Source: Salsipaludibacter albus (lineage in GTDB: Bacteria; Actinomycetota; Nitriliruptoria; Nitriliruptorales; Nitriliruptoraceae). From it: a DNA stretch of 64,000 nt. The stretch lies in contig NZ_JAHOPH010000017.1 in NCBI RefSeq assembly GCF_019798055.1, positions 1 through 64,000 of the forward strand, read 5' to 3'. Shown in pieces: positions 42,257 through 51,710 of this stretch. The stretch's first letter is position 1; the number at the start of each line of letters is the position of its first letter. A program made the translations under genes and the position numbers. A model generated the notes under the pieces. That model ran no database searches. It was not told the origin of the DNA and saw nothing but the letters and a program-made list of their open reading frames with translations.

Positions 42257-43231
42257 CTAGCTGTGATTCCTCACCAGGTTGTCGACGTGTGACATGGGAG
42301 CCTGGCCGTCGTGGGCGGTGTGGGGTCGGTGGTGGTTGTAGTGGTGCAGCCAACCATCGAGCGCGTCGAGGCGTTGCTGGTTGGACGTGTAGGGCTGCAC
42401 GTAGGCCCATTCGTTCTTCAGGGTGAGGTTGAACCGTTCGACCTTGCCGTTGGTCTGGGGCCGGTAGGGCCTGGTGCGCAGGTGGCGGACGCCGCGGTCG
42501 GCGAGCTGGTCACGGAACAGCCGTGACCGGTAGCACGACCCGTTGTCGGTCATGACCCGTTCCACGCCGATCCCGAGCTGGGCGAAGTGGTCGATCGCAC
42601 GGGCGATGAAACCGGTCGCGGTCTCCTTGCGTTCATCACGGTGGGCCTCGAGGTAGGCGATCCGGGTCCGATCGTCCACCGCGATGTGGAGATAGTCGAA
42701 CCCCAGCCGGGGTTGCTTGCCGCGTGCCCGCAGATGGGTGCCGCTGGCGACCTTTCCGCGGCCGTGGATGCGCCATCCGCCCCCGTCGGGGATCCGGCCC
42801 TGCTTCTTGACATCGACATGGACCAGCTCACCCGGCCGGTCACGCTGGTAGCGCACCACGGTCCGGGTGGCCCGGTCCAGGTCAGCGAGCCGCGGCAGAC
42901 CGTTGCGACGCAGCACCCGCCACACCGTGGACCGCGACTCGCCCAGCGCCCACCCGATCCGGTGCGGACCCTCCAGAGTCGCCTGACGGTGAGCGATGAT
43001 CGCCGCTTCACGCTCCGGTGAGATCCGGTGGGGGATCCGATGCGGACGCGACGACCGACCCGCCAGCCCTGCCCACCCCTCGGTGTCGTAGCGACCCAGC
43101 CACTTGTGCGCAGTCGCACGCGACACGCCCTGAGCCTCGGCCGCCCTGGTCACTGGCCAGCCACCGAACCGGATCCGTTCGACCAGCAAGCGACGGCCAG
43201 CCACGGTCAGTGCTGCTCTACGATGCTCCAC
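42257..43231 (-). CDS. IS481-family transposase
   Basis: A 324-residue DDE transposase. The N-terminal helix-turn-helix is RAAEAQGVSRATAHKWLGRY, followed by a basic linker (RSSRPHRIPHRI). The catalytic core has Asp in ELVHVDVKKQGRI, Asp in RVMTDNGSCYRS and Glu in NGKVERFNLTLKNEWAY. GTG at 43229-43231 is chosen because AAGGAGG lies five bases upstream. The stop codon TAG (42259-42257) is not inside the element but in the flanking target duplication. Confidence 0.93.
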   Translation of the reverse strand: MEHRRAALTVAGRRLLVERIRFGGWPVTRAAEAQGVSRATAHKWLGRYDTEGWAGLAGRSSRPHRIPHRISPEREAAIIAHRQATLEGPHRIGWALGESRSTVWRVLRRNGLPRLADLDRATRTVVRYQRDRPGELVHVDVKKQGRIPDGGGWRIHGRGKVASGTHLRARGKQPRLGFDYLHIAVDDRTRIAYLEAHRDERKETATGFIARAIDHFAQLGIGVERVMTDNGSCYRSRLFRDQLADRGVRHLRTRPYRPQTNGKVERFNLTLKNEWAYVQPYTSNQQRLDALDGWLHHYNHHRPHTAHDGQAPMSHVDNLVRNHS

Positions 43232-43310
43232 GAGGGCCTCCTTGGTTGTTCGTCTTAGCCCGACGAACCGGGAGGCTCTCACCATGTGAACAACGTTGCG
43301 AGGAACTACA
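42262..43310 (-). mobile_element. Complete IS481-family insertion sequence
   Basis: A 1049-bp element with imperfect terminal inverted repeats beginning TGT (42262-42283 against 43310-43289, 16 of 22 matching). It is flanked by a GCTAGC duplication (42256-42261 and 43311-43316), which fits the NCTAGN target and 6-bp duplication of this family. It contains a single transposase gene and appears intact. Confidence 0.88.
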
Positions 43311-43459
43311 GCTAGCCAGCAGACGACGCCTTGCGCCCGAGAGCCCGTGGTGTCTTCCACCGCAATCGGACGGCAGGCACAATGCTGGAGCAAGAAGCAC
43401 CGCGACATCCGTGAACCTCGCCGCGGCTTGGCCGTCCGAACTGTCTGCGGAGCACCACA

Positions 43460-44365
43460 ATGGAGTACCCCCCTTCGATACGGATCGACAGCAGCGGTCT
43501 CCCGGAGTCTCGGAGCCGTCGTTCCGAGATGATCGCGGCGCGAGTGCTTGCGAGGATCCTCGGAGGCACGTGCAGCCGCAGAGATGAGCTTGTCGGCGAA
43601 AACGGCCTCCATGACCTTGACGTGCTGCTGGCGGACGGGACGACCATCGCCGTCGAGGTCACAACTTGCATCGACGAAGAGGCGGCCGAGTTTGAGGCGG
43701 CGCGCGATCGGCACGGTGTTCATGTCGATGTAGAAGGTCTCGTGCAATCATGGGCCGTCAGGCTGACGGAATCAACCCGGCTCGACGGACTCATCGAAGT
43801 GATCGCGCCGCACCTGGCAGAGTTGGAGAGGCATGGTGTCGACGGCCTTGGGCGACCTGCCCGATCTGACTCCAGCCTCTACATCCGGCACCGGGCGGGC
43901 GATCCTGGCGGGGCCGTTCCGCCGGTGGCCTACGAGCTTCTCGATCTCGGTGTTGATACCGCATGGGCCTTTGCCCGAACGGACGGACGTCAGAGCGTGG
44001 AGTTCATTCGGCGTTCAGGGGGCGGGTCGGGCAATACCGAGCATCTGGTGACGGAGGAAGTGACCCGGGCGGCTGTGAGGAAATCGCCCGTCCTATCGCG
44101 CCCGGCGGCACAGCGCGCAGATCGACGCCATCTGTTTGTCTGGCTGGACCCCGACTGGTGCCGTGAGGCGGAGTTCGGACTCTGGAGCGGAAACCCGGCG
44201 TTCGCACCTCCCCTTGACTTCGCCCCAGGAATTGATGAGATCTGGGTTGGCTCATGGTCCGCTACGCCCGGGGAGGGCATCGGCTACGTAGTGCTCTGGC
44301 ATGCCAACCACCCGTCGGCGGCGTGGCGGCATCCCACCCCGCCAGAGCTCGGCCCTAACCCGTAG
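43460..44365 (+). CDS. Hypothetical protein with PD-(D/E)XK-like nuclease core
   Basis: A 301-residue protein I cannot name. The N-terminal part resembles a restriction-endonuclease-like fold: a helix with Glu (SEMIAARVLARILGG), then HDLDVLLADG (Asp52/Asp54) and TIAVEVTTC (Glu66-Val-Thr). The usual ExK lysine is Thr, so catalytic activity is uncertain. The rest has no motif I recognise but ends in several Trp-rich strands (LFVWLDPDWC, EIWVGSW, VVLWHANH). It starts 150 bases from IS481 and converges with the STAND gene. A defence or toxin role is inference. Confidence 0.6.
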   Translation: MEYPPSIRIDSSGLPESRSRRSEMIAARVLARILGGTCSRRDELVGENGLHDLDVLLADGTTIAVEVTTCIDEEAAEFEAARDRHGVHVDVEGLVQSWAVRLTESTRLDGLIEVIAPHLAELERHGVDGLGRPARSDSSLYIRHRAGDPGGAVPPVAYELLDLGVDTAWAFARTDGRQSVEFIRRSGGGSGNTEHLVTEEVTRAAVRKSPVLSRPAAQRADRRHLFVWLDPDWCREAEFGLWSGNPAFAPPLDFAPGIDEIWVGSWSATPGEGIGYVVLWHANHPSAAWRHPTPPELGPNP

Positions 44366-44600
44366 ATCCTGCAGGACTCCGGCGAGGATGACAGCGCTGC
44401 AGGAGGTAGGGCCCAGTCTCGGGAGCCTGCGACTGCAGTTCGATGTGATGGGAAGGCCGGATCTCCCATGCCTGCCGCTGTCGCGGAGGCGCCTGGGACC
44501 AGAACGGTGGATCTCGACACTCTGGCGAACGCCCGCGAACCCTCGGAGAGCACGAGGCTCTCGCCATCTCGGCGGACGGCAGTACTTACCGGATCGGGGC

Positions 44601-47600
44601 CTACCAACGGCCTCGTATGCGCGCTTTGGCTTCCTGTTCTTCGGCTGCAGCAAGTTTGGAGGTGTACAGGTCGACGCCTGCCCTACCTACCGCGGCAATG
44701 TCGGGGTCGTGATCGTCGACAAGATCGGAGTACTTCGCCAATAGCTCCTGAAACCTTACCGAGCGAGGCCCGTGGGTGATTCCACCCATGTCCTGGAAAG
44801 CGATGGTCCTAGGATCGACCCCGCGAGGGACCAGGTTCGTGGCGAGGTCGCGGATGGGGCGTTCGCGGTCGAAGGAGAAGTTGTATGGATGGAGCGCCTC
44901 CGACGGTTCGATGTCACCGCGGTCCAGGAGTTCGGCGATCCACCTGACGTCGTCACTGCCCAGGCTGCCGACCAGGACGCCCGCTGTCCCGGAACTCCGC
45001 ATTTGCAGCCAGAGCCGTTGCTTACAGGCTCCGGGCAAGTGGTTGAGCTGGTTTGAAATGCTGCTTGGCAGCCGATCAGGGTCCTTGTCCACAACCCAGT
45101 TCTCGACCATGTCCGTTAGGACATCGGGGCAATGGAAGGCCAAGTAAGACGCAAGCGAGTCGAGGTCGTAGCGTCGGGGTTGTGTGAGGTCAGAAAGTTT
45201 GGCTTCGCGCAAGGCTGCATGCCACAGGGGGAGGATCTGAGACTCGAGCGGCCAGCCGGTCGCATTGTTCGACAGGGGCGGGCGAAGAGCCAGCGCCGCC
45301 GAGACTCGGATCTCTCGCCGAGGATGCTCGAGAAGGAGCTGCTGCAATCTTGGGCCGAGCCGACCATCCAGGAAGGCCCAACTCAGGACGTAGTGGTCGC
45401 TCATCTTGAGGTTGAATGTCAGCATGCCCGCCGCCCAATCATGCTGTGCGGCAAGCGAGAGAAGGTGATTAATCGCGTGTGACCGTGTTGCCCTGTTCTG
45501 GACAGCAGTCTGCAACAGAACTTCCGAGGATCCCGATTCCGAAAGAGCCTGTCGGAGGAAGTCGGGTGCGAGATCGGGGTGGTCCGAGAGAGCGGCAATG
45601 AACCATCTGTTGGGATTGTCGACCGCGCCTGCCAGTCGCGGCAGCACGCGAGGTAGCAATCCACCGTCGGTGCCTGCCAGTATGGCGTCGTCGACGATGG
45701 CTTGCAGTCTCTCGAGCCCGTCGGATGGCTCCTGCCCAGCAAGTTCGTTGATCTGAGTTGTGAGACTTCTTTCCAGTTCGGGGTCCTCATCCATCCGCCA
45801 CCAGTCGGAGATGGACAGGATGGCATTGTCCTCGACATCCGTCTCAACAGAGAGGCCGTAGTCCCGGCACATTCGGAGGATCCGCCAGCGCAAGCCCCGC
45901 GGGAGGTCGTTCCGAGTCGCGAGCCGGCGAAGAACATCTTCAGCACCGCCAAGCGCCACCGCAGCCGTCTCGTCGCTGGGCGTAGCTCCGAAGGCCCCAG
46001 GTGCCCCGTTGCCTACGCGGAGCCACTCCTCGGCAACGTCCACGATCGCCGACACCAAGAATGTCTGGGGTAGGTCTGGAGAGACCATGTCGATGGCTCG
46101 TAGCAGCAACTGTCCCAAAATCTGGCGAGTGTCCTCGGCCGTGACGAAGGCGGCAAACATCTCCACAGTGGGGCGGCTGGGATGCATACGGGAGCCGCTG
46201 ATCTCGAGCGAGCAAAGCGCCGGGAACAGACGGGCTATGACCTGAGCGCGTTCTGGCGTGCGGTCTCCGGCAAACCAATGTTGTGCGTCGGCGAAGGCCG
46301 CGACTCGCAGGGCGATGTCGACGTGCGTGTCGGGGTCCTGCCTTGTCGATAGTTCCTCGATGATCCGTAGTGGGTGCTCTGGGTGTGGGTGGGTGGGGCG
46401 GTCGTCGTCGATTGCATCCTCGAGCAGAAGGTCTAGTGCGCCTTGAATTCGATGCTTCCGATAGACCTCGCCAGCCAGCTTCAGCCATCCGCCACGGCCG
46501 TAGGGGCTATTGCGGGCGAGTTCAGCTTGGGTGTACTCGAGTGCGGTGGTGCAGGCGTCGCGATCTAGGTGCAGGTATCCGGCCAGTAGCTCGGGGGTGA
46601 GCCGTGATGTCTCCGCGAGACGGGCGAGGAGTGCTTGGCAGTCCCCTCGCGCAGGAGCGAAGCCTTGCAGGGCGGCATGAATCGTGACGTCGGCCATCCC
46701 CTCGATCCTGTCGGGCCACCGGGTCGCGGCTTCCTCTGCGGTGAAGGGCGGGACGGTGGCCGCATAGAGTTGATTGATGGCCATGGCCCTGGCCATTGGC
46801 TCGGGACGGACGTCGTAGAACGGTTCGCGGCTCCGATGCACAACATCGATAAGACCACCCTTGGCCACAGCGTCGATGATCTCTCTAGTTCGTGGACGTG
46901 GAATGTCGAGCAAGTCCGCGATGCCGTGCAGTCCTTGCCTAGACACCCCGCCAAGAAATGACGCGGCGGCCAAGACCTCGAGGCCGGCCGTAGCGAGTTG
47001 GGCGCGGCGCAAGAACTGCTGGGCGTAGGCGACCAGCTCAGTGCCTGCGGCTACGCCTCTGAGGTCGCCAGTCCGAATCAGGACCTCACCGAGGGCGACC
47101 GCCCAGCCGACACGGCCCTCGGCTTGGTCTAGCAGTATTTGACGGGCTGTGGGGTGAGTCACACCCATAGTCTGAACGACCTCATCCAGTTGCTCGCGCT
47201 CGAGCAACTCAAGTCCGAGATGGACGGCTGGCGTCATGAGCTCAGCCACTTCGTCAGCTTGGTGAGGCCAACAGACAGCAACGAGCCGGAAGTTAATCTC
47301 TGGTTCGGTTGCCCTAAAGGCAACAAGGCGCTCGACCTGATCTAGGGCGACGCCAGCATCGTCGATCCCTACAAGCCCTGGACACTCATAGCGCAAGTCG
47401 TCGGCGAGTTGCCCGAAGTCCGCGTACTGATCTACGAACCAGAGTCCATCCAACTCCGATACCAAGCGTGACTTGCCCACGCCTGGGTAGCCCGTGACGA
47501 TGACGTCGACGGTTGTCTCCCGAATCTTCGCGAGTTCGTTCGTTCGACCTACGAGCGGCAAGGCACCCCAAGGGCTCTCGGCGATCTCACGGGGCTTGGC

Positions 47601-48011
47601 CATTAGCGTCAACGGATCAGTCGGTAGTCCGAGGAGACGGCTTCGCCACGCGCCGTCACGGCGCAACTTGCTTACCACAGCGTCGTGTCCGTACACGTCA
47701 GCGACGTTTAGGGAGACGTCGAGCTTTTCGGCTGACTCCTTCAGTCGCTGACGCTGCAGGTTCGTCAGCCGTGCCGGATTGATGAGCACGATTCGCTCGG
47801 TGGAGACCCCCTTGGCGACCATCTGCTTGATGCCCTTGCGCATGTTGGCGCGCACACCGTCCAGGGTTCGCGAGGACGTGACAAGCACTCGTCCCGTTCC
47901 TCCGTTGGGGAGTCGAAAGTCCGCATCCCGTCCCCAGTCGGTTCCACCCGGCAGGGGGTTCAGGCCGGGGAGAGTGTCGGCGAACAGATCAACCATTGCA
48001 TCTTCAAACAC
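44601..48011 (-). CDS. STAND-type NTPase with N-terminal nuclease-like region and helical repeats
   Basis: A 1136-residue protein. Residues ~1-125 look like an endonuclease-fold region (VFEDAMVDLFADTLP, GTDWGRDADFRL, RVLVTSSRTL). The expected ExK is VTS, so catalysis is doubtful. Residues ~150-420 are a STAND NTPase with Walker A TGYPGVGKSRL (174-181) and Walker B LVGIDDAG, followed by a winged-helix-like stretch. Residues ~430-1136 are helical repeats, a likely sensor. This layout is known from Avs-type antiviral proteins. The start used is GTG at 48011, but the frame is open ~23 codons upstream (RRRLDPG precedes it) without a normal start, so the N-terminus may be cut short. Confidence 0.78.
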   Translation of the reverse strand: MFEDAMVDLFADTLPGLNPLPGGTDWGRDADFRLPNGGTGRVLVTSSRTLDGVRANMRKGIKQMVAKGVSTERIVLINPARLTNLQRQRLKESAEKLDVSLNVADVYGHDAVVSKLRRDGAWRSRLLGLPTDPLTLMAKPREIAESPWGALPLVGRTNELAKIRETTVDVIVTGYPGVGKSRLVSELDGLWFVDQYADFGQLADDLRYECPGLVGIDDAGVALDQVERLVAFRATEPEINFRLVAVCWPHQADEVAELMTPAVHLGLELLEREQLDEVVQTMGVTHPTARQILLDQAEGRVGWAVALGEVLIRTGDLRGVAAGTELVAYAQQFLRRAQLATAGLEVLAAASFLGGVSRQGLHGIADLLDIPRPRTREIIDAVAKGGLIDVVHRSREPFYDVRPEPMARAMAINQLYAATVPPFTAEEAATRWPDRIEGMADVTIHAALQGFAPARGDCQALLARLAETSRLTPELLAGYLHLDRDACTTALEYTQAELARNSPYGRGGWLKLAGEVYRKHRIQGALDLLLEDAIDDDRPTHPHPEHPLRIIEELSTRQDPDTHVDIALRVAAFADAQHWFAGDRTPERAQVIARLFPALCSLEISGSRMHPSRPTVEMFAAFVTAEDTRQILGQLLLRAIDMVSPDLPQTFLVSAIVDVAEEWLRVGNGAPGAFGATPSDETAAVALGGAEDVLRRLATRNDLPRGLRWRILRMCRDYGLSVETDVEDNAILSISDWWRMDEDPELERSLTTQINELAGQEPSDGLERLQAIVDDAILAGTDGGLLPRVLPRLAGAVDNPNRWFIAALSDHPDLAPDFLRQALSESGSSEVLLQTAVQNRATRSHAINHLLSLAAQHDWAAGMLTFNLKMSDHYVLSWAFLDGRLGPRLQQLLLEHPRREIRVSAALALRPPLSNNATGWPLESQILPLWHAALREAKLSDLTQPRRYDLDSLASYLAFHCPDVLTDMVENWVVDKDPDRLPSSISNQLNHLPGACKQRLWLQMRSSGTAGVLVGSLGSDDVRWIAELLDRGDIEPSEALHPYNFSFDRERPIRDLATNLVPRGVDPRTIAFQDMGGITHGPRSVRFQELLAKYSDLVDDHDPDIAAVGRAGVDLYTSKLAAAEEQEAKARIRGRW

Positions 48012-48239
48012 GCCCGGATCAAGCCGACGGCGAGTGGCCAGCGTTCGAGAAACGCGATCTGGGTCGATGGGTTGATGGCTTCCGTGGTCTGGTCAATGGC
48101 AGCCCCATCATATGCCTGCATTGATCGTCGATTTGCGTCGTAGCTCTAGGGCCCATCGGAGCGTCATTGATTGACATCGGAGTAGGGCACCTACTTGGGC
48201 AGGAACCGACCGTTGTGGGGTCACCAACCGGCCCCGGGC

Positions 48240-48342
48240 CGCGGCTGCCGGCTGGGTCAGGCCGCCCAGGCTCGCGGGCGGCTGCTGCTGCGGCGGTGCC
48301 TGCAAGCAGCCCGCGCCGGGTGATCCCTGCTCTGGTGGCCAT
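48240..48342 (-). pseudogene. Remnant of a Tat-exported protein gene
   Basis: Starting at the ATG at 48342, the frame encodes ITRRGLLAGTAAAAAA, a twin-arginine signal peptide, after a plausible AGGA site. Within ~35 codons the sequence loses protein character, and no mature domain is present before the STAND gene. It is probably a truncated gene start. Confidence 0.5.
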
Positions 48343-48384
48343 GAGAGATGTCCTGTGTTTTGGGGTCTGGGTCAGTTGGGGTTG

Positions 48385-48989
48385 CCGGCGCCGGGGCCTG
48401 GTGGGGGATGTCGAAGTAGGCCTGGGGGTCGACGTCGTAGACCTCGCCGGTGGCCATGCCGGACAGGGCGGTGACGCCGCGGGTGACCTGGCTGGTGAGC
48501 ATGCCGTTGGACTTCTGGCCGACCTGGCCGCGGATCTCCATGAGCATCCCGGCGGTGCCGTTGAGCTCGAAGGATCCGAGTGCGGAACTGGGCACGTCCC
48601 AGTTGAGCCGGTAGCGGCTGATCGCGGAGAACGGCGACGCGTCGGTCCCGATGGCGTTGGCTGTTGGTACACGTCGGCGATGGTGCGGGCCTCGGGTGTG
48701 GCGAAGAACCCGAAACCGGTCTCGTCGCCGGGCAGCAGGTGGGCGTTGGACGGGTCCAGGCGGAAGTCCAGGTCGGCGTTGAAGTCGCGGTTGAGGTCGT
48801 AGCCGTGCACGTCCAACGGTCCGGGCGAGTACGGGTTGAGGTTCCAGTTGAACGGGGCCGGCGCGTCAGCCGCCAGGCCCCACTCCTGCGGTGTCCACTC
48901 CTGGACATTCTGGCGGCGCTGCACGACCAGACCGTCTTCTTCGAACGCCGCGCCGTCCATGTTGACCCGCGGCATGAACCACACCGAGA
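48385..48989 (-). pseudogene. Frameshifted and truncated M14 zinc carboxypeptidase
   Basis: One frame reads MPRVNMDGAAFEEDG, then DVHGYDLNRDFNADLDF, typical of the M14 carboxypeptidase active-site region. Near 48664 the match moves to another frame, which continues NAIGTDASPFSAISRYRLNW and then GTAGMLMEIRGQVGQKSNG, again M14-like. The N-terminal zinc-ligand part (HxxE) is missing; the gene is joined to a receiver-domain fragment at ~48990. Nonfunctional. Confidence 0.78.
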
Positions 48990-49111
48990 CCGTCGACGTC
49001 GGGCATGCACAGGTCCACCACGACGACGCTTGGCCGGTGGCGGACCGCCGCGGCGATTGCGTCGCGGGGCGTCGTCGGCGAGACCACCGCGGCCAGGGTG
49101 GATCGCAGCAC
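48990..49111 (-). pseudogene. Fragment of a response-regulator receiver domain
   Basis: The frame encodes DAIAAAVRHRPSVVVVDLCM followed by PDVDG, the middle of a receiver domain with the phosphorylated Asp. Neither the N-terminal acidic pair nor the later Lys region is present, and the match runs directly into the carboxypeptidase fragment. Confidence 0.7.
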
Positions 49112-49158
49112 CCACCACGACCTGCTTTGACTCTCCGAGACCGTCCCAGTGTGTGGAA

Positions 49159-50790
49159 TTACGCGTTGAGGGTCTCGATCCAGTTCTTGAGCTCGCCGCC
49201 GGTGATACCGAACCAGGAGTGTCCCTTCCCAAGTCCGGTCGCTTCGATGATCTGGGCGCCTGAACAGCCGCCAGTGTCAGCCAGCGTGTAGGCAACCACG
49301 CCGTCGGTGGACACGAACCCGTCCGTAACTGCGATGTAGCGGTTCGTCTTCAAACCTCGGGTCGGTTCGTCCGGCAACCTCGTGGCAGCACACACATCGT
49401 CGCTGTTGTCCACGCCGTCACCATCGATGTCGTCGTCGCAGGCGTCACCGAAGCTGTCGCCGTCGAGATTGGCTTGGTCGGTGTTCGGGATGCCGGGACA
49501 GTTGTCGACATCGTCGTCGAGACCGTCACCGTCACCGTCCACGGTTGCTGTGTACACGTACACCGACCCCGAGTTGGACCCGTTGTCGTCATCGAGAAAA
49601 GCGCCGACAAGGATTGCGTCACCATCCACTGCAACCGAGTTGCCGAACTCGTCGCCCGCTGCGGCGTCGGATGCAATCAGTTTGCCTTCGGTGTACCCAC
49701 CGTTGCCGTCGGGTTGGTACATGTACGCCGAGCCCGACGCCGACCCGTTGTCGTCATCGAAGGAGGAGCCGACGACGATTGTGTCACCGTCTACCGCCAC
49801 CGACACACCGAATCGGTCGCTCCCTAGGCCGTCGGACGCCGTCAGTTTCGTCTCGGTGTACCCACCGTTGCCGTCGGGTTGGTACATATACGCCGACCCC
49901 GAGTTCGTCCCGCCGGTGGCGCCGACGACGATGATGTCACCATCCACCGCAACCGAGTAGCCGAAGAGGTCGTTTGCGGCCGCGTCGGAGGCGGTCAGTT
50001 TCGTTTCGGTGTACCCACCGTTCCCATCAGGCTGATACACGTACGCCGCCCCCCAGGACCCATCGATGCCGCCCTTAAAGGCGGCGCCAACGAGAATCGC
50101 GTCACCATCCGCCGCAACCGACCAACCGAAATGATCATCTGCAGCGCCGTCGGAGGCGGTTAGTTTCGTTTCGGTGTACCCACCGTTCCCATCAGGCTGA
50201 TACACGTACGCCGCCCCCGAATCCGACTCGTTGCCGCTATCGCCGATGGCGCCGACGACGATCGTGTCACCATTCACCGCAACCGACCAACCGAAGTATG
50301 CGAAGGCGGCGCCGTCGGATGCGGTCAGTTTCGTCTGGGTGTAGCCACCGTTGGCGTCGGGTTGGTACACGTACGCCGATCCCGAGTTCGTCCCGTTGTC
50401 GTCATCGAGGGAGGCGCCGACGACGATGGTGTCACCATCCACGGCAACCGAGACACCGAACTCGTCGCCCGATGCGGCGTCGGATGCGGTCAGTTTCGTC
50501 TGGGTGTAGCCACCGTTGCCGTCGGGTTGGTACACGTACGCCGATCCCGAGTTCGTCCCGTTGTCGTCATCGCCGATGGCGCCGACGACGATGGTGTCAC
50601 CATCCACCGCAACCGCGTAACCAAACGCGTCGTCTGCGGCGGCGTCGGATGCGGTCACCTTAGTTTCGTCACCCGGGTCCGCGTTGGCCGCCGTAGGCGT
50701 CAATACGACGCCCAACATCAGGGCACATGCGGCCCCGAACTTCGCCACCCTGCGGCCCAACCGGCCATGTGCTTCGTTGTTCCCTCGCAT
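49159..50790 (-). CDS. Secreted FG-GAP repeat protein with thrombospondin type 3 calcium repeats
   Basis: A 543-residue secreted protein. The signal peptide includes FGAACALMLGVVLTPTAANA. Then come seven near-identical ~54-residue repeats, each like KLTASDAAAGDEFG, SVAVDGDTIVVGA, DDDNGTNSGSAYVYQPDGNG, which resemble FG-GAP beta-propeller blades; seven blades would close a propeller. A thrombospondin type 3-like calcium segment follows (DGDGDGLDDDVDNCPGIPNT, then FGDACDDDIDGDGVDNSDDV). The last ~75 residues form a small domain with two cysteines. The ATG at 50790 was chosen because the signal peptide follows it. A role in adhesion or surface recognition is likely but unproven. Confidence 0.82.
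   Translation of the reverse strand: MRGNNEAHGRLGRRVAKFGAACALMLGVVLTPTAANADPGDETKVTASDAAADDAFGYAVAVDGDTIVVGAIGDDDNGTNSGSAYVYQPDGNGGYTQTKLTASDAASGDEFGVSVAVDGDTIVVGASLDDDNGTNSGSAYVYQPDANGGYTQTKLTASDGAAFAYFGWSVAVNGDTIVVGAIGDSGNESDSGAAYVYQPDGNGGYTETKLTASDGAADDHFGWSVAADGDAILVGAAFKGGIDGSWGAAYVYQPDGNGGYTETKLTASDAAANDLFGYSVAVDGDIIVVGATGGTNSGSAYMYQPDGNGGYTETKLTASDGLGSDRFGVSVAVDGDTIVVGSSFDDDNGSASGSAYMYQPDGNGGYTEGKLIASDAAAGDEFGNSVAVDGDAILVGAFLDDDNGSNSGSVYVYTATVDGDGDGLDDDVDNCPGIPNTDQANLDGDSFGDACDDDIDGDGVDNSDDVCAATRLPDEPTRGLKTNRYIAVTDGFVSTDGVVAYTLADTGGCSGAQIIEATGLGKGHSWFGITGGELKNWIETLNA
49560..50680. repeat. Tandem ~165-bp DNA repeats encoding FG-GAP units
   Basis: Seven copies, with stretches of 20 or more identical bases between neighbours, for example the part coding YQPDGNGGYT. 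Copy 5 is a few codons shorter. Such high identity could allow copy-number change by recombination. Confidence 0.8.
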
Positions 50791-51560
50791 TGTTTCCCCA
50801 GACTGATCGATCTCCAAGCCGTGATGGCCAGGATCCCCACTACACGCAGAATGAGACGCTAGCAGGCCTTGCGGGGTGAATCGCGAGGAGGGATCCCATT
50901 TTCGCCTGTTGCGCGGAGTGCGGTCGTCGGGTATAGCAGCGGTGCGCCAGGCCGCGGTGAGAACTAGGGGCTTCGAGCCACGAGTCAAACTGCAACAAGT
51001 TGGAGTGTCGGCTCGAAGCGGCTCCTCGGTAGTTCATGTGGGTGTCGGGTTGATGGTGGCCAGCTTGGACCAGTCTCGCTTAATGGCGCAGGGCAGCACG
51101 CGGATGCGCCAGTGGGTCCACTTCGTCAGTCCGAACGCGCCCGCTTGTTCCTCTTCGCCGGATTGATGGCCTCCACGGGGTGTTGGCAGCGCGGGACCAC
51201 AAGATCGCGCCTCCCGCGACTGGTGCGGGACTCCTAGGTGTAGAAGCTGGCTTGTGGAGGGCGGACGTGCCGAGTCGAAGGCCGTCTTGATTGCGGCAGG
51301 GCTGCATGCCGCGCGCCACACGAGGATGACGAGTCCCCTTTGGCCGATCGCGAGAGTGGCGCTATCCCCCAGATCTCGCAGCCCTGCGAGACGCCGTGTC
51401 AGGTGCTCGGTGTCCTAATGGGACAGTTGAACTGGGGCGTTCGGTGGCGCTGCCAGCGTCAATGGTGGGTGTCGCACAGCCCCAGCGACCTAATCGGGAC
51501 GCTCGCGCCCGTCGTCGGGGCGCGTGCCGTACTTCGTGGCGCTGTGACGTCGGCTCTCGC
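50791..51560. other. Gene-poor region with no clear gene
   Basis: About 770 bases in which I see no supported gene. Open frames of 60-95 codons exist on both strands but lack ribosome binding sites and familiar motifs. The IS3 remnant at the right edge suggests that it is debris from transposition. Confidence 0.5.
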
Positions 51561-51668
51561 ATCGACTACGACACCCGACGGCCCCACTCCGCCCTCGACG
51601 CCCTGACCCCGACCGCGTTCCACCAGGCTTGGATCACCCGGTCCAGTACACAACCTCAACCCGCATAG
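51561..51668 (+). pseudogene. C-terminal remnant of an IS3-family transposase
   Basis: The frame encodes IDYDTRRPHSALDALTPTAF followed by HQAW, the well-known end of IS3-family OrfB proteins. Nothing of the catalytic core upstream is preserved in this frame. Confidence 0.85.
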
Positions 51669-51710
51669 CCGTGGACCAGCCACCGGGCGCTCTCCGGGCC
51701 GCCCGGTGCC

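Noticed and set aside
51034-51321. 95-codon minus-strand frame with LTKWTHWRIRVLP, considered as a transposase end
   Set aside because: It does not match any transposase C-terminus I know, and no upstream catalytic domain exists.
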